Numbered from the stretch's first letter, positions 1 to 10,361 are shown. The stretch: DNA of 64,000 nt from Deltaproteobacteria bacterium (GCA_005774545.1 VAUL01000006.1:1-64000), one strand, 5' to 3'. Program-made: numbers and translations. Notes: generated by a model not told the origin, from the sequence alone.

Positions 1-1185
1 CCCCCCCCCCCCGCCGCTGCCGCCGCGAACGAAGCGTTTGCCGCCCGCCTCCGCAGGGTGGCCGACCCGGCCCTGCTGGCCGCCCTGCTGCAGGCCGGCA
101 CCCCCCTCGCCATCCCGATCCGCACCGAGCTGACCCGGCGCGGCGTGGCCCTCCCCGCCGTGCCGGCGGAGATGCGCACCATCGGTGTGCTGCTGCCGCT
201 GAGCGGCCGCCATGCGCCTTTCGGCGAAGAGGTGCGGCGCGGGCTCGAACTGGCGCGCGCCGAGCGGCCGGAGAGCCCGGCGGCGTTTGTCTACCGCGAC
301 ACCGCCGCCGGCACCCCCGTCGCCCAGCTGATCGCCGAACTGGCCGCCGAGCCGGGGCTGCTCGGTGTCCTCGGCCCGTTGACCGGCGGCGATGCCGCCG
401 CGGCGGCCGCCGCGGCCGACCGGGAAGGGCTCCCCATGCTGCTGCTTGCGCCGCGCGAGGGGCGCACCGGCGGCCAGGTGTTCCGCAACGCCCTGACCAT
501 GGCCGCCCAGGCCGAGACGCTGGCCGGCTACGCCAGCAGCGAAGGGCTGCAACGCTTCGTCATCTTTCACCCCGCCACCCGCACCGGCGAGCTTTGGGCC
601 GAGCAGTTCCAGGCCGCGGTTGAATCGCGGGGCGGCCGGATCCTGACCCGCCACAGCTATCCCGCCGGGACGATCAACCTGCGCGACCGGCTGCAGGCGC
701 TGGCCGCATCGCTTCGCGGCGCCCGCCCCGAGGCCTTGTTCATCCCCGACGACGCCCGGCAGGTCGCGCAGATCATCCCCCAGCTGGCTTTCGCCCGGCT
801 CGACCAGGTGCAGCTGCTCGGCACCAACGCCTGGCACGACCCGGAACTGGGGCGGATGGCCGGCCCGTCAAGCGACGGCGCCGTGTTCGTCGACGGCTTC
901 TTCGCCGGCAGTCCCTGGCCGGAGGTGCGTGATTTTGCCGCCCGCTACCAGGCCGCCTACGGGGCCCCGGCGACGATCTTCGCCGCCCAGGGTTACGATG
1001 CCGCCCGCATCGTGCAGAGCCTGCCGGCCGGGCCCGGCGACCGCGCCGCCCTGCGCCGGGGGCTGGCCGCTCTGCGCGATTTTCCCGGGGTGACCGGGCT
1101 GACCCGGTTCCGGCCGGACGGGGAAGCGGAGAAGCGCCTGTTTCTGCTGCAGATACAGGACGGGGTGCCGGTCCAGATCAATTGA
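1..1185 (+). CDS. Periplasmic-binding-fold protein, LpoA/branched-chain amino acid receptor-like (5' end outside window)
   Basis: The frame is open to the first base: codons 1-57 read as a Pro/Ala stretch running into the first GTG at 58, so the real start lies upstream. From about residue 40 after that GTG a type I periplasmic-binding fold begins (TIGVLLPLSGRHAPFGEEV), with the family's GLE, 'LGVLGPLTGG' and 'AQGYDAARI' segments. This matches the Peripla_BP_6 family, shared by branched-chain amino acid receptors and by penicillin-binding-protein activators (LpoA/YraM). Pro/Ala-rich sequence before the fold and no visible ABC transporter genes nearby favour the LpoA-like reading, but this is inference. 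It probably acts in the periplasm or at the outer membrane. The downstream adhesin gene starts 128 bp later. Confidence 0.7.
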   Translation, partial: PPPPAAAAANEAFAARLRRVADPALLAALLQAGTPLAIPIRTELTRRGVALPAVPAEMRTIGVLLPLSGRHAPFGEEVRRGLELARAERPESPAAFVYRDTAAGTPVAQLIAELAAEPGLLGVLGPLTGGDAAAAAAAADREGLPMLLLAPREGRTGGQVFRNALTMAAQAETLAGYASSEGLQRFVIFHPATRTGELWAEQFQAAVESRGGRILTRHSYPAGTINLRDRLQALAASLRGARPEALFIPDDARQVAQIIPQLAFARLDQVQLLGTNAWHDPELGRMAGPSSDGAVFVDGFFAGSPWPEVRDFAARYQAAYGAPATIFAAQGYDAARIVQSLPAGPGDRAALRRGLAALRDFPGVTGLTRFRPDGEAEKRLFLLQIQDGVPVQIN

Positions 1186-1313
1186 GGCGCCCGGCCGGGC
1201 CGGCGCGGCGGGGTTGTCCCGCGGGGCTGTACACTCGCGGCGTCCGGTGGCACAATCAAGCGCAAGCCGCGCCCGGCAGCGTCGGAGGCCGGCATCATTC
1301 CGGGAGGTCGGTC

Positions 1314-3773
1314 ATGATCAAGCCGCTTCGCCAGTCATGCGCCGGAACGCTGCGCCCGGGGGCCGCTGCCTGCGGACTGTTGCTGCTCGGGGCGCTGCTC
1401 TGCCCCCCCCCGGTCCTGGCCGGCAAGTGGGGGGCGCACGTCGATCTGACCGGAAAGCTCGGCAACGAGCGGTCGCTGCAGGACACCGGCCTGTTTCTCC
1501 CCGTCTGGCAGGACGACGCCCGCCTCTTGTTCCTCGACCTGCGGCTGCAGCACGATGACGATTCCGCCAACGAAGGAAATTTCGGTATCGGCGCCCGGCG
1601 GCTGTCGAACGACTGGATCGCCGGCGGCTACGCCTTCTACGACCGGCGCGAATCCGCCGCGGACAACCGTTTTCACCAGCTGACGCTGGGCGGCGAGGTT
1701 CTCACCGAGCGCTACGACGCGCGCCTGAACCTCTACCTGGCCGACGGCGACCGGCAGCTGGTCGAAGAGCGTCGCCCCGAGGACCGCTTCGCCTACGCGG
1801 GGAGCAATATCGTCCACCAGGCGAGCGCCGGGATGACGGTCTATGAAAGGGCGTTGAGCGGCGGCGACTTCGAGGTGGGGGGGCGCATCCCCGGCCTCGG
1901 CTCTGTCGAGGCGCGCGGCTATCTGGGCGGCTACTACTTCGATGCGGGCGGGGTATCTGCCGTCGCCGGGCCGCGCGGCCGCGTGGAGGTGCGCTTCCCC
2001 GACCTGTTCGGCTTCGCCGGCTCCTCCCTGGACCTCGGCGGCGAAGTTACCCACGACCGCGCGCGCAACACCGACTTCTACCTGACGGCGCGCCTGCGCA
2101 TCCCCCTGGGGGGGGGCGCTGCCGTTGCGCTGACCCCCCTTGAGCGGCGCATGACCGAACGGATCCAGCGCGATCCGGACATCGTCGTCGCCGAGCAGCG
2201 CCGGATCACCCCGGCCACCGGCCCGCGCTACGTCACCAGCGGCGGGGTGCCGGTGACCGTGGCCCATGTCGATGCGGCGGCCGGGGCGGGCGGCGACGGC
2301 AGCCGCACGGCACCCTACGGCTCGCTGGCGGCCGCCGCGGCCTCGGGGGACAGCATCATCCTGCTCCATGCCGGCAGCGTCTTTGCAGGCGAGAGCGTGA
2401 CGCTGGCGGCCAACCAGCGCCTGCTGGGCGAATCCGCCGGTGCGGCGCCCCTGATCCGGGCCGATGGTTTCGGCGCCATCCGGCTGCCGCGGGCGACTGT
2501 CGGCACGGCCAGGCCGGTGATCCTGGCCGCGCCGGGCGATGCCGTGACGGTCGCCGACGGCAGCGAAGTCGCCGGGCTGCTCATCGACGGACCGGCCGGC
2601 GCCGGCATTGCCGCCAGCGGGCTGAGCGGCGACGTCTCCCTGCACGATCTCGCGATCACCGGCACCGGCGGCGCCGGCATCGCCCTTGCCGACAACAGCG
2701 GCCTGGTCACGGTGCGCGATGTCCGCATCGACGGCACGGCGGGCGACGCGATCGCCGCCGTCAACAGCAGTCTGGCCATCAGCGGCGCGCGGATCGGCGA
2801 GTCGGCGGCGGTGGCCGGCAGCGGCATCGCCATCCTGGCCGACAGCGGCACGGCAACGAGCTTCTCGATCACCGGCAGCACGATCCGGGAGACCTGGGCA
2901 CACGGCCTGACCGTCGAAGTCACCGGCGGCTCGACCATCACCGCCGGCACGGTGTCCGCCACCAGCTTCGCCAGCGTCGGCCTGGCCGGCGACGGGATCG
3001 ACCGTTACGCCGCCATCGATCTCCACGCCCACGACGGTACGGTCAGCGTCCTCAGGATCGACAACGGGGTGACGATCGGCACGGCGGCGTGGAACAAGGA
3101 CGATCCGGCCCTGCCGACCCTGAACCGGGGGATCGCGTTGCGCTCCGGGGACGAGTTCACCGGCGAGGCCGGCAGCGTGACCGCCGTCATCGACGGCATC
3201 ACCGTGACCACCGCAAACGGCCTGGCCAACATCGAACTGCTGGCGCTCGGCAACGGCAGTGGCCGCTACACCGTCACCGGCAGCCGGCTTTTTGCCGAAG
3301 GCTCCACGGACGACAATGTCAGCATCAATACCTACAGTACAGTGGTTGGCGATACGCCGTCCCTGGACGTAACCCTGTCCGGCAACCGGTTGCGCGGCGC
3401 CATCGCCCGGGGGGTTTGGGCGGCGTCCGACAACAACAGCGGCACCCTCCTCCTCGATGTGACCGGCAATACCGTGCAGACCGACGCCGGCGCCAACGAC
3501 GGCATCGCCGTCGAGGCCGGGCTCTCGACCAGCACCGACAGCGTCGCTCTCTATCTGGCCCGCAACGACAGCAGCGGCGGTCTGGGCGACGGCTATTTTC
3601 TGTACTGCGGCGGCGGCGGGAGCCGCCTGACCCTGTGGACAACCAATGCCGGCCTGGCCGGGCCGGCCGCCGATACCGATAATGGCGTGATTGCCGGCGA
3701 AGGGAACCTGACGGCCGGCGGGGCGCCGGCAGCGACGGTCTCCGGCCCCCTGCAGGTCGTGCTGCGCCCCTGA
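1314..3773 (+). CDS. Inverse autotransporter (intimin/invasin-type beta domain) with beta-helix passenger
   Basis: 819 aa from the ATG at 1314, chosen for GGGAGG 6 bases upstream; the open frame runs back to 1182 without a better start. A signal peptide ends near VLAG. Residues about 36-265 carry alternating amphipathic strands with the inverse-autotransporter pattern (GKWGAHVDLTGKLGNERS, then 'IGARRLSNDWIAGGYAFYD', ending 'DFYLTARLRIPLGGG'), as in intimin/invasin beta barrels. The linker LTPLERRMTERIQRDPDIV is also typical of that family. The rest is rich in Gly/Asp/Ser/Thr repeats such as 'VSLHDLAITGTGGAGIALAD', as expected for a right-handed beta-helix. In the family the N-terminal barrel inserts in the outer membrane and exports the C-terminal passenger to the surface; there are no Ig-like repeats here. 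The gene for a lipoprotein follows after 44 bp. A C9 tract lies in the signal-peptide codons and a G9 tract at the barrel end. The passenger ligand cannot be told. Confidence 0.8.
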   Translation: MIKPLRQSCAGTLRPGAAACGLLLLGALLCPPPVLAGKWGAHVDLTGKLGNERSLQDTGLFLPVWQDDARLLFLDLRLQHDDDSANEGNFGIGARRLSNDWIAGGYAFYDRRESAADNRFHQLTLGGEVLTERYDARLNLYLADGDRQLVEERRPEDRFAYAGSNIVHQASAGMTVYERALSGGDFEVGGRIPGLGSVEARGYLGGYYFDAGGVSAVAGPRGRVEVRFPDLFGFAGSSLDLGGEVTHDRARNTDFYLTARLRIPLGGGAAVALTPLERRMTERIQRDPDIVVAEQRRITPATGPRYVTSGGVPVTVAHVDAAAGAGGDGSRTAPYGSLAAAAASGDSIILLHAGSVFAGESVTLAANQRLLGESAGAAPLIRADGFGAIRLPRATVGTARPVILAAPGDAVTVADGSEVAGLLIDGPAGAGIAASGLSGDVSLHDLAITGTGGAGIALADNSGLVTVRDVRIDGTAGDAIAAVNSSLAISGARIGESAAVAGSGIAILADSGTATSFSITGSTIRETWAHGLTVEVTGGSTITAGTVSATSFASVGLAGDGIDRYAAIDLHAHDGTVSVLRIDNGVTIGTAAWNKDDPALPTLNRGIALRSGDEFTGEAGSVTAVIDGITVTTANGLANIELLALGNGSGRYTVTGSRLFAEGSTDDNVSINTYSTVVGDTPSLDVTLSGNRLRGAIARGVWAASDNNSGTLLLDVTGNTVQTDAGANDGIAVEAGLSTSTDSVALYLARNDSSGGLGDGYFLYCGGGGSRLTLWTTNAGLAGPAADTDNGVIAGEGNLTAGGAPAATVSGPLQVVLRP

Positions 3774-3817
3774 CCGCGGCGCAAGTCCGGCCCGGTGCCG
3801 GCCCAAGGAGCATATGC

Positions 3818-4591
3818 GTGTCTGACCTTCGTCGCCTGATCGTGAGCTTTCTGCTGGCGCTGACCGGCTGTGTGCCGGCCGTGCCGCCGTCGTCGGACCA
3901 GGCTGCTGCGCCGCCGGCGGCGCTGACCGGGATTGCCGGCACGGTGAGCGAGCGCAGCGGGGCGCCGGCGGCGGGCGCCTATGTCTATGCCTATCGCAGC
4001 CCGCGCGGCGGCCTGCGCGGCCCGGCCGACTTCGAGGCGGCGGTCGCCGCCGACGGCCGCTATCTCCTCGACCTGGTCGAGGGGAGCTATCACCTGGTGG
4101 CGCGCCGCCGCCCCGATGGCGGTGACGCCGGCCCGCCGCGGGTCGGCGACGCCTGGGCCCTCCCGGCCAAAAATCCGGTCACGGTGGCCCCCGGCCGGGT
4201 GACCGTGGTCGACTTCGTCCTGCATGGCGTCGCCCAGCCGATGCTGATGCGCGAAGGGACGTTGACCGACGGCGATACCGGCTTCACCGGCGTGCTGGTC
4301 GATGCGGCCGGCCGCCCGGTCGCCGGCGCCTTCGTGCTGGCCTATCCCGACGAGGATTTCCGGCGCATGCCCGAGGCGACTTCCCCCGCGGTCGACGAGG
4401 AGGGCCGCTTTCGCCTGTATGTCGGGCGGGCGGGACGCTGGTGTCTGGCGGCACGCACCCGCACCCGCGGCCAGCCGGCTGCCGGGGAACTTTACGGGGT
4501 GCTCGGCGAAGGTGCCGCCGGGTGCCGCGAAGCGGCTGCCGGCGAGATCCTCGAGGTCGGTCCCATTCGCCTTGCGCCGTATCGGCGCTGA
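3818..4591 (+). CDS. Lipoprotein with carboxypeptidase-regulatory-like beta-sandwich repeats
   Basis: 257 aa from a GTG at 3818, preceded by AAGGAG 7 bases upstream; the ATG at 3814 is out of frame and stops at once. A short hydrophobic segment ends in the lipobox LTGC, so mature Cys would be about residue 18. Two Ig-like segments follow (starting near GIAGTVSERSGAPAAGAYVYAY and GFTGVLVDAAGRPVAGAFVLAY), the 'G-V-x-D-x-x-G-x-P-V-x-G-A-x-V' signature of CarboxypepD_reg/transthyretin-like domains. Such domains are usually structural and sit in the cell envelope. The gene lies 44 bp behind the inverse autotransporter and probably shares its transcript, so it could be an accessory or partner of that adhesin; this is inference from position only. 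Confidence 0.7.
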   Translation: MSDLRRLIVSFLLALTGCVPAVPPSSDQAAAPPAALTGIAGTVSERSGAPAAGAYVYAYRSPRGGLRGPADFEAAVAADGRYLLDLVEGSYHLVARRRPDGGDAGPPRVGDAWALPAKNPVTVAPGRVTVVDFVLHGVAQPMLMREGTLTDGDTGFTGVLVDAAGRPVAGAFVLAYPDEDFRRMPEATSPAVDEEGRFRLYVGRAGRWCLAARTRTRGQPAAGELYGVLGEGAAGCREAAAGEILEVGPIRLAPYRR

Positions 4592-4612
4592 CCCGCCCGA
4601 CAGCGGGCGCCG

Positions 4613-4630
4613 TGCCCGTGATTACGGGCA
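4613..4630 (+). terminator. Small hairpin after the lipoprotein gene
   Basis: TGCCCGT and ACGGGCA form a perfect 7-bp stem with a GATT loop, 22 bp after the stop codon. No good T-run follows (AATCTGCGAATTTT), so termination here would be weak. Confidence 0.35.
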
Positions 4631-4655
4631 AATCTGCGAATTTTCGACGCTTTCC

Positions 4656-4684
4656 TTGACAGCTTCAGATTTCCGTGATATATT
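4656..4684 (+). promoter_or_regulatory. Strong sigma-70 promoter for carD
   Basis: TTGACA at 4656-4661, a 17-bp spacer and TATATT at 4679-4684. Transcription would start near 4691, about 27 bases before the carD ATG at 4718. It is one of the best consensus promoters in the window. Confidence 0.8.
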
Positions 4685-4717
4685 TAAAACTTCCCGGTGG
4701 TGGTGGGAGGTAAACCG

Positions 4718-5200
4718 ATGTTCAAGGTAGGCGATCAGGCAGTATACCCGGCCCAGGGGGTCGGCGTCGTCGAGGCGATCGAGACCCGCCAGATGTGCGG
4801 ACAGGTCCACGACTACTATATCCTGCGCATCATCGACAACGATATGACGATCCTGGTCCCGGTGGCCAATGCCAGCCAGGTCGGTCTGCGCCGGCTGATC
4901 AGCCGGGAGAACCTCTCTTCCGTCTACAGCCTGCTGGGCGAGAAGCGGGCCGGGCAGCTGGCCATATCGTCGTGGAGCCGCCGGCAGCGCGAATACCACG
5001 ACCGGATCAAGACCAACGACCCCCTCGAAGTCGCCCAGGTGTTGCGCGAGCTTTACCTGATCCGCGAGGCGAAGGAGCTCTCCTACGGAGAGAAGAAGGT
5101 GCTCGAACTGGCCCGCCGCCTGCTGGTCAAGGAGCTGGCCCTGGCGGAGGGGATCACCGAAGATGCAGTGAACAGCCGCCTCGAAACCATGATCAACTAG
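4718..5200 (+). CDS. CarD/CdnL-family transcription regulator
   Basis: 160 aa from the ATG at 4718, with GGGAGG upstream; the longer frame from 4697 is less likely because the family starts at MFKVGDQAVYPAQGVGVVE. The N-terminal 60 residues are the RNA polymerase interaction (Tudor-like) domain shared with Mfd/TRCF ('VYPAQGVGVVEAIE', 'MTILVPVANASQVGLRRLI'). The remainder is a helical DNA-binding domain containing the family Trp (ISSWSRRQREYHDRI). CarD/CdnL proteins bind the RNA polymerase beta subunit and stabilise open complexes, notably at rRNA promoters. The gene has its own strong promoter and terminator and stands in front of ispD-ispF. Confidence 0.92.
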   Translation: MFKVGDQAVYPAQGVGVVEAIETRQMCGQVHDYYILRIIDNDMTILVPVANASQVGLRRLISRENLSSVYSLLGEKRAGQLAISSWSRRQREYHDRIKTNDPLEVAQVLRELYLIREAKELSYGEKKVLELARRLLVKELALAEGITEDAVNSRLETMIN

Positions 5201-5221
5201 GGTATTCCGAGGTGCGCAGCG

Positions 5222-5258
5222 AAGGCCGGGCTGCTGGTGCGCCTGGCCTTTTCTTTTT
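5222..5258 (+). terminator. Rho-independent terminator of carD
   Basis: AAGGCCGGGC (5222-5231) pairs with GCCTGGCCTT (5241-5250), ten base pairs with one G-T, followed by TTCTTTTT. It lies 21 bp after the carD stop. Confidence 0.85.
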
Positions 5259-5285
5259 GCTCTTTCTTTAATCGTTTCAACTTCT

Positions 5286-5291
5286 TATAAT
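5286..5291 (+). promoter_or_regulatory. Possible -10 element for ispDF
   Basis: A perfect TATAAT at 5286-5291, 38 bp before the ispD ATG. The matching -35 at 17 bp (TTTCTT) is poor, so the promoter would lean on the -10 or on an activator. Confidence 0.45.
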
Positions 5292-5328
5292 CACATCCCA
5301 GTTCTTTTCCGGGAACGGATCACCGTTT

Positions 5329-6030
5329 ATGGCCGTACATGTCCTGGTCCCCGCCGCCGGCATCGGCCGGCGCATGGGTGCCGCCGGCAACAAGCAGTAC
5401 CTGGAACTCGGCGACCGCCCGATCCTGGCGCACACCCTTGCGCGGCTGGCCGCCCTGGAATGTGTCGATGCTCTGCACGTCATTGTTCCGGAAGCCGAGC
5501 GGGGCTACTGCCGGGAGGATGTGGTGGCCCGCTTCGGGCTCACCGGCATCACCTCGATCGTCGCCGGCGGGGCGGAGCGCCAGGATTCGGTGCGCAACGG
5601 CCTGGAAGCCTGCGGTGCCGCCGATGACGATCTGGTCCTGATTCACGACGGCGTGCGGCCGTTCTTCCCGGCGGCGCAGATTCCCGTGCTGCTGACCGCG
5701 GCGGCGGCGCAGGGGGCCGCGCTGCTGGCGATCCCTGCCCAGGACACCGTCAAGGAGGCGGTTGACGGGCAGGTGGTGCGGACCCTCGATCGCCGCCGGC
5801 TCTGGCAGGCCCAGACGCCGCAGGCCTTCCGCTACGCGGTCATCCGCGCCGCCCACCGGCGCGCTCTGGAGGCCGGCTTTGCCGGTACCGACGACGCCTC
5901 GCTGGTGGAATGGTGCGGCGGGCCGGTGGCGGTGGTTGCCGGCAGCCCCTTCAACTTCAAGCTGACCACGCCGGCGGACCTCGCCCTGGCCCGGGCGCTG
6001 CTGAGCGCCGGCATACTGGAGGATTTCTGA
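5329..6030 (+). CDS. ispD: 2-C-methyl-D-erythritol 4-phosphate cytidylyltransferase
   Basis: 233 aa, the usual length. IspD joins CTP to MEP in the non-mevalonate isoprenoid pathway. The nucleotide-binding signature [19 protein letters not shown] is at the N terminus, followed by '[12 protein letters not shown]', 'HDGVRPFF' and the C-terminal '[12 protein letters not shown]' segment that binds substrate. The stop codon overlaps the ispF start by one base (TGATG), so the two consecutive-pathway enzymes are translationally coupled. Isoprenoid supply also feeds the menaquinone tail assembled by genes at the other end of the window. Confidence 0.95.
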   Translation: MAVHVLVPAAGIGRRMGAAGNKQYLELGDRPILAHTLARLAALECVDALHVIVPEAERGYCREDVVARFGLTGITSIVAGGAERQDSVRNGLEACGAADDDLVLIHDGVRPFFPAAQIPVLLTAAAAQGAALLAIPAQDTVKEAVDGQVVRTLDRRRLWQAQTPQAFRYAVIRAAHRRALEAGFAGTDDASLVEWCGGPVAVVAGSPFNFKLTTPADLALARALLSAGILEDF

Positions 6031-6515
6031 TGCGCATCGGCCACGGCTTCGATGTTCACCGCCTCGTCCCCGGCCGGCCGCTGATCATCGGTGGCGTGAC
6101 CATCCCCTGGCATCTCGGCCTGCTCGGCCACTCCGATGCCGACGTGCTGCTGCATGCCGTCTGCGACGCGATCCTCGGCGCCCTGGGGCTCGGCGACATC
6201 GGCAAGCACTTCCCCGACTCCGACCCGGCGTTCAAGGGGATCGACAGCATGCGCCTGCTCGCGCATGTCGTCGGCCTGGCGCAGGGGCGCGGTTATGCGG
6301 TGGGGAACCTCGATGCGACGGTGGTGGCCCAGCAGCCCAGGCTGGCGCCGCACATCCCGGCCATGGTCGCCCGTATCGCCGGCGCCTGCGGCGTCGCCGC
6401 GGAGCAGATCAACGTCAAGGCGACGACCACCGAGCAGCTCGGCTACACCGGCCGCGGCGAGGGAATCGCCGCCTACGCGGTGGTACTGATGGTAAAAGCG
6501 TCTCCCCCCGCCTGA
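6030..6515 (+). CDS. ispF: 2-C-methyl-D-erythritol 2,4-cyclodiphosphate synthase
   Basis: 161 aa from the ATG at 6030, which overlaps the ispD stop. IspF cyclises CDP-ME 2-phosphate to MEcPP. The metal ligands are visible in GFDVHRL (Asp, His) and in '[11 protein letters not shown]', and the family segment '[15 protein letters not shown]' follows. '[24 protein letters not shown]' near the end matches the CMP-binding C terminus. Length and start match the family exactly. Confidence 0.95.
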   Translation: MRIGHGFDVHRLVPGRPLIIGGVTIPWHLGLLGHSDADVLLHAVCDAILGALGLGDIGKHFPDSDPAFKGIDSMRLLAHVVGLAQGRGYAVGNLDATVVAQQPRLAPHIPAMVARIAGACGVAAEQINVKATTTEQLGYTGRGEGIAAYAVVLMVKASPPA

Positions 6516-6605
6516 GGGGAGGGGATGAAGGGGCGGTGACGCTTGTCATCTCCACCCCGACCCTCCCCGGCAAGGGCGAGGGAGATTCCATGAGGAGCTC
6601 TGTCC
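6516..6605 (+). repeat. GC-rich inverted-repeat spacer before glnS
   Basis: The 90-bp gap holds two imperfect inverted repeats: TCCCC...GGGGA around 6505-6525, partly inside the ispF end, and CCCTCCCC...AAGGGCGAGGG at about 6561-6581, flanked by ATCTCC and GGAGAT. The second has the look of the dispersed intergenic palindromes seen in many GC-rich genomes. Only one copy is in this window, so I cannot show that it is a repeat family. Confidence 0.35.
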
Positions 6606-8285
<1,680 letters not shown>

Positions 8286-8293
8286 GTGCCCCG

Positions 8294-10204
8294 GTGAGCA
8301 GACCGTTTTCCATCCAGATTGTCGACGATGGCATGGAGCTGTGCCGCGAACTGCGCGGCTGGCTGGAGCTGGCCGGCTATGCGGTGACCTGCAGCCCGCC
8401 GCAGCGCACACTGGTCGGTGCGCTGGTCGGCAACCCGCCGGGGCTGCTGGTGGTCGGCATGCGCGATACGGCCGGGCCGGGCTACGAACTCTACGAGCGG
8501 CTGCATGTGCACCGCCAGCTGCGCAACCTGCCGGTCATCGCCGTCAGCGACGACCCCGAACTGGAATACGAGTTTCTCGATGCCTACGATTTCCAGGCGC
8601 GCCCATTCGACCGTACGCGCCTGCTGAATGCCGTGGCGCGCGTGGTGGCGACCGAGCCCTCGCGCCTGGCCGGGCAGCTCGCCGAGGAGCAGCTTGCCCC
8701 GTTCAAAACCCTCCTTGACGAACGCAGCGGCCTGCACTTTTCCGCCAGCAACCAGCGCCTGTTGGAACGCGGCCTGATCCGGCGCATGCAGGCCCTGCAG
8801 ATCGCCACTCCGCAGCGCTACCTGGGCTATCTTGTCCGGCAGGAGGAGAACCAGGACGAATTCAACAAGCTGGTCGGCCTGCTGACCGTCGGCGAAACCT
8901 GCTTCTTTCGCTATCGCTCGCACCACGACGCCCTGATCCAGCAGGTGTTCCCCGCGCTGATCGCCAAAAATGCCGCGACCCGCCGGTTGCGCATCTGGTC
9001 GGCGGGGTGCTCCACCGGCGAGGAGCCGTACTCGCTGGCGATCAAGCTGCTCGAGCACTTCCCGCAGATCCGTGACTGGGATGTGCAGATCCTCGCCACC
9101 GACATCAACAAGCGGTCGCTGCGCCAGGCGCGGGAGGGGCTGTACGGCGAACGCTCCCTGCGTCAGGCCGAAACGCGCTACCGCGAACGCTACTTCCGCC
9201 AGGTCGGCAGGCACTTCCTGGTCGAACCGCAGGTGCGCAGCCTGGTGCGCTTTGCCTACCTCAACCTGCAGGCGGATACTTTCCCCAGCCCGGAGAGCGG
9301 CACGGCCGGTCTTGACCTGATCCTCTGCCGCAATGTGCTGATCTATTTCCAGCTGGCGACGATCCGGCAGATCGTCACCCGTTTTGCCGACTGCCTCCAT
9401 CCCCACGGCTACCTGTTTCTCGGCCATGCCGAGACGTTGCAGTACGTTTCCGACCGCTTCGTGCGCCATCACCAGCACAGCGCGTTCTATTACCAGCGCA
9501 AGCCGCCGCTGGCCGCCAAGGTGCTTCCGCCGCCCCACCCGGCTGTCGATCCGGCGCCGGCCGTGGCCGCGCCGCCGGTCGAGCCTTCTGCCCCGCCTCC
9601 TCCTGCGCTGCCCCGGGTCGCCGCGCCGCTGCCGGCGAAGACCCCCCCCGCCGCGGCCACGCCGCCGCCCAAGGCGCCGGCGGAACGGGTGGCCGATGCC
9701 GATGAGCTCTACCGGCAGGCGCTGACGGCGTTCGACCGTGAGGAGTTTCCCGCCGCCGACCGGTTGTTCGACCGGATCCTGGCGCTGCAGTCCGATCACC
9801 CCCTGGCGCTGGTCGGCAAGGGGCTGATCTGCGCCAACCAGGGGCGCCACGACGAGGCCCGTCTGTGGGTGGCGCGGGCGATCCAGTACGACGATCTCTG
9901 CCCGGCGGCCTATCTCCTGCGCGGCCTGATCCTCGACATGGAGGAGCAGCTGGAACGCGCCCTGGTGGAATATCAGAAGGTTCTCTGGCTCGACCGCGAT
10001 TTCGTCATGGCCTTCTATCTGGCGGCCAAGGTCCATGCGCGCCTCGGCCAGGGCGAACAGCAGGCACGAGCCCTGCGCAATGCCATCCGCGCGCTGGAAA
10101 AGCAGACCGGTGACGGGGTCGTCCCCTTTTCGGGCGGCTTGTCGCGTCCGGTCTTCCTCGACATCTGCCGCCGCGAACTGACTGTCATCGCGGCGACCGG
10201 CTGA
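8294..10204 (+). CDS. cheR: CheR-type methyltransferase with N-terminal pseudo-receiver and C-terminal TPRs
   Basis: About 636 aa from the GTG at 8294; a TTG at 8282 overlapping the glnS stop is an alternative, and neither has a good ribosome site. Residues 1-120 are receiver-like (FSIQIVDDG) but the phospho-acceptor Asp is Gly (LLVVGMRD) and the switch Lys is Arg (FQARPFD), so it probably cannot be phosphorylated. The central CheR part shows 'TVGETCFFRY', the SAM-binding SAGCSTGEEPYS, 'ILATDINKRSL' and 'DLILCRNVLIYF'. A Pro/Ala linker with a C8 run leads to about three TPR units near residues 470-600. CheR methylates receptor glutamates with SAM; TPRs in CheR relatives bind partner proteins. 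The substrate is presumably the MCP encoded two genes downstream. Confidence 0.88.
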   Translation: MSRPFSIQIVDDGMELCRELRGWLELAGYAVTCSPPQRTLVGALVGNPPGLLVVGMRDTAGPGYELYERLHVHRQLRNLPVIAVSDDPELEYEFLDAYDFQARPFDRTRLLNAVARVVATEPSRLAGQLAEEQLAPFKTLLDERSGLHFSASNQRLLERGLIRRMQALQIATPQRYLGYLVRQEENQDEFNKLVGLLTVGETCFFRYRSHHDALIQQVFPALIAKNAATRRLRIWSAGCSTGEEPYSLAIKLLEHFPQIRDWDVQILATDINKRSLRQAREGLYGERSLRQAETRYRERYFRQVGRHFLVEPQVRSLVRFAYLNLQADTFPSPESGTAGLDLILCRNVLIYFQLATIRQIVTRFADCLHPHGYLFLGHAETLQYVSDRFVRHHQHSAFYYQRKPPLAAKVLPPPHPAVDPAPAVAAPPVEPSAPPPPALPRVAAPLPAKTPPAAATPPPKAPAERVADADELYRQALTAFDREEFPAADRLFDRILALQSDHPLALVGKGLICANQGRHDEARLWVARAIQYDDLCPAAYLLRGLILDMEEQLERALVEYQKVLWLDRDFVMAFYLAAKVHARLGQGEQQARALRNAIRALEKQTGDGVVPFSGGLSRPVFLDICRRELTVIAATG

Positions 10205-10273
10205 GCCGCGACCGGTTCCCGAGAGATTGTGAGTGTTATCATATGAAGGAATGTTGAGAGATCATGTGCACAA

Positions 10274-10302
10274 TTGACAGAAAAGTAAAACGCCGTTATG
10301 GT
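10274..10302 (+). promoter_or_regulatory. Sigma-70 promoter ahead of cheW
   Basis: TTGACA at 10274-10279, 17-bp spacer, TATGGT at 10297-10302, in the 157-bp gap between cheR and cheW. It would drive cheW-mcp-cheA-cheB separately from cheR. Confidence 0.6.
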
Positions 10303-10361
10303 GTATCTGTCAGAAAAAAATCAGCTGCCCCGACAGCCGCCCGCGGCGCAGGATCTCCGGC

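Noticed and set aside
1335-3806. 823-codon open frame antisense to the inverse autotransporter
   Set aside because: A shadow of a low-complexity Gly/Asp-rich gene; no start signal, and the sense product has a signal peptide and family motifs.
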